Source: Rhyacichthys aspro (Eukaryota > Chordata > Actinopteri > Gobiiformes > Rhyacichthyidae). From it: a DNA stretch of 64,000 bases. Numbering within the stretch: the stretch's first letter is position 1; every line of letters starts with the position of its first letter. A program made the translations under genes and the position numbers. Shown here one piece after another: positions 62,152-64,000 of this stretch. The stretch covers positions 13,717,422-13,781,421 of the forward strand of contig CM072158.1 in assembly GCA_036850595.1 (NCBI GenBank). Direction: 5' to 3'. Under the pieces are notes generated by a model that did not search any database, was not told the DNA's origin, and worked only from the letters and a program-made list of their open reading frames with translations.

Positions 62152-63864
62152 GTCATCGGTACTAATGGGGCTTCACAATGTAGCCTATCACAAATATATT
62201 ATTACAATATCCATATCGGAAAGGCCTGCTTGAACTGCAAAAATGTTTCTGGTGTTTGATATTTGCTGATATAATGGTCCAACCAGAGCCCTGTATTTTT
62301 TTAATTGGATTCATGCTATACGTATTTGAGTTGAATTTTCCCTATAGAGGACATTCAAATATTGCAGGTCATATTGTTATTGCAGTTTTCAACATAGTTA
62401 TTGTATATCTCATGTTTTACCATTATGGTGCAGCTCTTATACTCAATACACTGTAAGAAAGACATGAAAAACAGTTCTAATGAAACATGAACTGATGTTA
62501 TTAGTGATTTAGCACAGCCACTACTTCAAGTCTAGTGAGAGTGATACATGATCTGCACATATTGAGCTCAGAAAAGGGCATAAACGAATTGTTCATCCCA
62601 TTTACTAGCTAACTGGAGAAAACTGTCTCAGAGGTTAAGCTTTGAGGCACTGTTGTAATGCACTAATATTTCATGACGCAAGCACGGCTAGAATCAAATG
62701 TTCCATTCACTGCCTAAAATTTATAATTAGAAGAGAGAAGAAAATAAAGAGTGTCAGGTAAATCATGAATCATAGGCTTCTTGTGGTGTAATGTGGTAAA
62801 TTCTGGGGCAGCACCGTGAGGGGAAACCTGTGATTATAACCCTTCATTTGAAAAGTGAGGATGTGACCAAATGTATAATGTTCTGGGATGAGATCAGAAC
62901 ATACATCACAGTACAGTGTGTAAGAGCAGTTTGTAAGCCTGATGAATGTCCCCATGGCCTCCTGGCCTCCTCCTGTCTTCCTGTTTCTTTCATAGCTCAC
63001 TTTCCACCTCGGCCTCTCTCCTCTCTGACTCTAATCCCGCTTCACTCAATCACTGACCACAGAGAGTTCACTGTTGGTGCGTCCGCTGTGTGTTTTGGCA
63101 GGTCACACTGAGCCTCGCCTGTCGGCCCAGCCAGGGCCGGCTCAGCGTGGGTTGGAAAAGCTCAGCTGGCTGTAGGGCAAGCTGTTTCTCACTTGCCGAC
63201 ACAGATTGACCACACCTGCGCAATAGACACACACACGTGTCTTATTTTCACAACACGGCTTCAAAAGAGCGGGTTACAGCCTGACCCCCAACTGCTGCCA
63301 TTCGTCACTCAGCCACTTTTGGCCAAGGATCACGGCAGATGCAGCCTTTTCAGTGATGCCACATAAAACCGGACACAGAATCAAATGGCCAGGAGCTGAG
63401 TTGAATTCTGTAAAATACTTCAATCTTAAACGACTTAGGGCCATGGCCAATGTCAAGACAGGCATTCAATAAAAGACTGTTTATATGAATTTGAATTCAT
63501 GCTGCATATAAGAGTATATGTAGGAATGTGCATGTAAAAGAAACATCAACTTCCAATTCCCAGTGGTGAATAGTGGCATTTAAAGGTTAATATTGAACAA
63601 TTTTGAAAGGATAAACCATAAAAAAAGATGAATAGAATCATCCGTATAGTGGTCCATTATTGCCAGCATCAATTGACAAAATAAAGTTTCATTTATTTTT
63701 TTCACAGTGGTTAAAGACCTTGTACAGAACTTTGCAAAAATATTTTACAGTTCACATAGCTATGTATATTAATGCTGTATCTGTCAACTGTCCATTTACT
63801 TTGACTGTGGAAAGACCTAAAAAGCAGTCTTTCTGAGTCTAAAATTGTCATGCCGCATCAAAGT

Positions 63865-63892
63865 ACAAAAAAAAAAAAAATATATATATATA
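63865..63892 (+). repeat. Poly-A plus (TA)n
   Basis: Fourteen A followed by six TA units. Confidence 0.9.
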
Positions 63893-64000
63893 ATTTTCTA
63901 ACTGTCAATCACTAATCGATACATGGAGTCCAGCACATGGCCAACTGCTTGGAAGGGAGGAGCAGTGCAGACAGCACAGATTGCCTGATTTTGGACAAGG

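Larger units (their letters stand above)
58820..64000. other. Intergenic, no gene seen
   Basis: Apart from the candidate 46-nt exon at 59.2 kb and the hairpin at 62.1 kb, I see short unsupported ORFs, a poly-T run at about 61706-61722 and the A/TA tract near the right end. The GC-richer piece at 62940-63330 has no convincing frame. Confidence 0.5.

Overview
The window is vertebrate and almost certainly teleost (ray-finned fish) genomic DNA. It is AT-rich and gene-poor. It carries one clear intronless gene with a CpG-rich body, short microsatellites, and decayed fish-type transposons (tRNA-derived SINEs, LINE 3' tails, Tigger/pogo, Tc1/mariner and hAT non-autonomous elements). No bacterial features (operons, ribosome-binding sites, CRISPR) are present.

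The only confidently identified protein-coding gene is sox4, a SoxC HMG-box transcription factor, on the minus strand at 10052-11104 (350 residues). It has a TATA/CCAAT promoter near 11.45-11.55 kb and a probable 3' UTR of about 1.8 kb ending near 8.27 kb. The residues that separate SoxC paralogs (box residues and tail) match Sox4 rather than Sox11 or Sox12. Whether it is teleost sox4a or sox4b cannot be decided from the sequence alone.

Layout. 1-4.1 kb: intergenic, with a SINE and a pentanucleotide satellite. 4.1-5.4 kb: two splice-compatible, in-phase candidate exons on the minus strand that I do not recognise, with a LINE reverse-transcriptase remnant between them. 7.0-7.7 kb: a GC-rich, promoter-like patch. 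8.3-11.6 kb: the sox4 transcription unit and promoter. 12.6-15 kb: upstream sequence that looks like developmental enhancers. 17.4-18.6 kb: a CpG-rich patch with two further in-phase candidate exons on the minus strand. 19-48 kb: desert with dated transposons (complete non-autonomous Tigger at 32.9-33.5 kb, Tc1/mariner MITE at 42.2 kb, hAT-like element with an internal 21-bp array at 43.8-44.3 kb). 48.5-51 kb and 54.5-54.8 kb: the densest enhancer-like sequence. 57.0-58.0 kb: two divergent CTCF-like motifs, a possible domain boundary. 58-64 kb: desert.

The most unusual pattern is a set of five independent, local, colinear duplications of noncoding segments of roughly 130-250 bp, with copies about 0.5-1.8 kb apart: 4.83/6.09 kb, 21.30/23.08 kb, 24.61/25.18 kb, 49.69/50.53 kb and 56.05/56.60 kb. 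Each pair shares short identical cores in conserved order with diverged sequence between, as expected of old tandemly duplicated regulatory elements. If they are not dispersed repeats, the sox4 landscape contains several twin-enhancer modules. All of this was read by eye; no alignment or database search was run.
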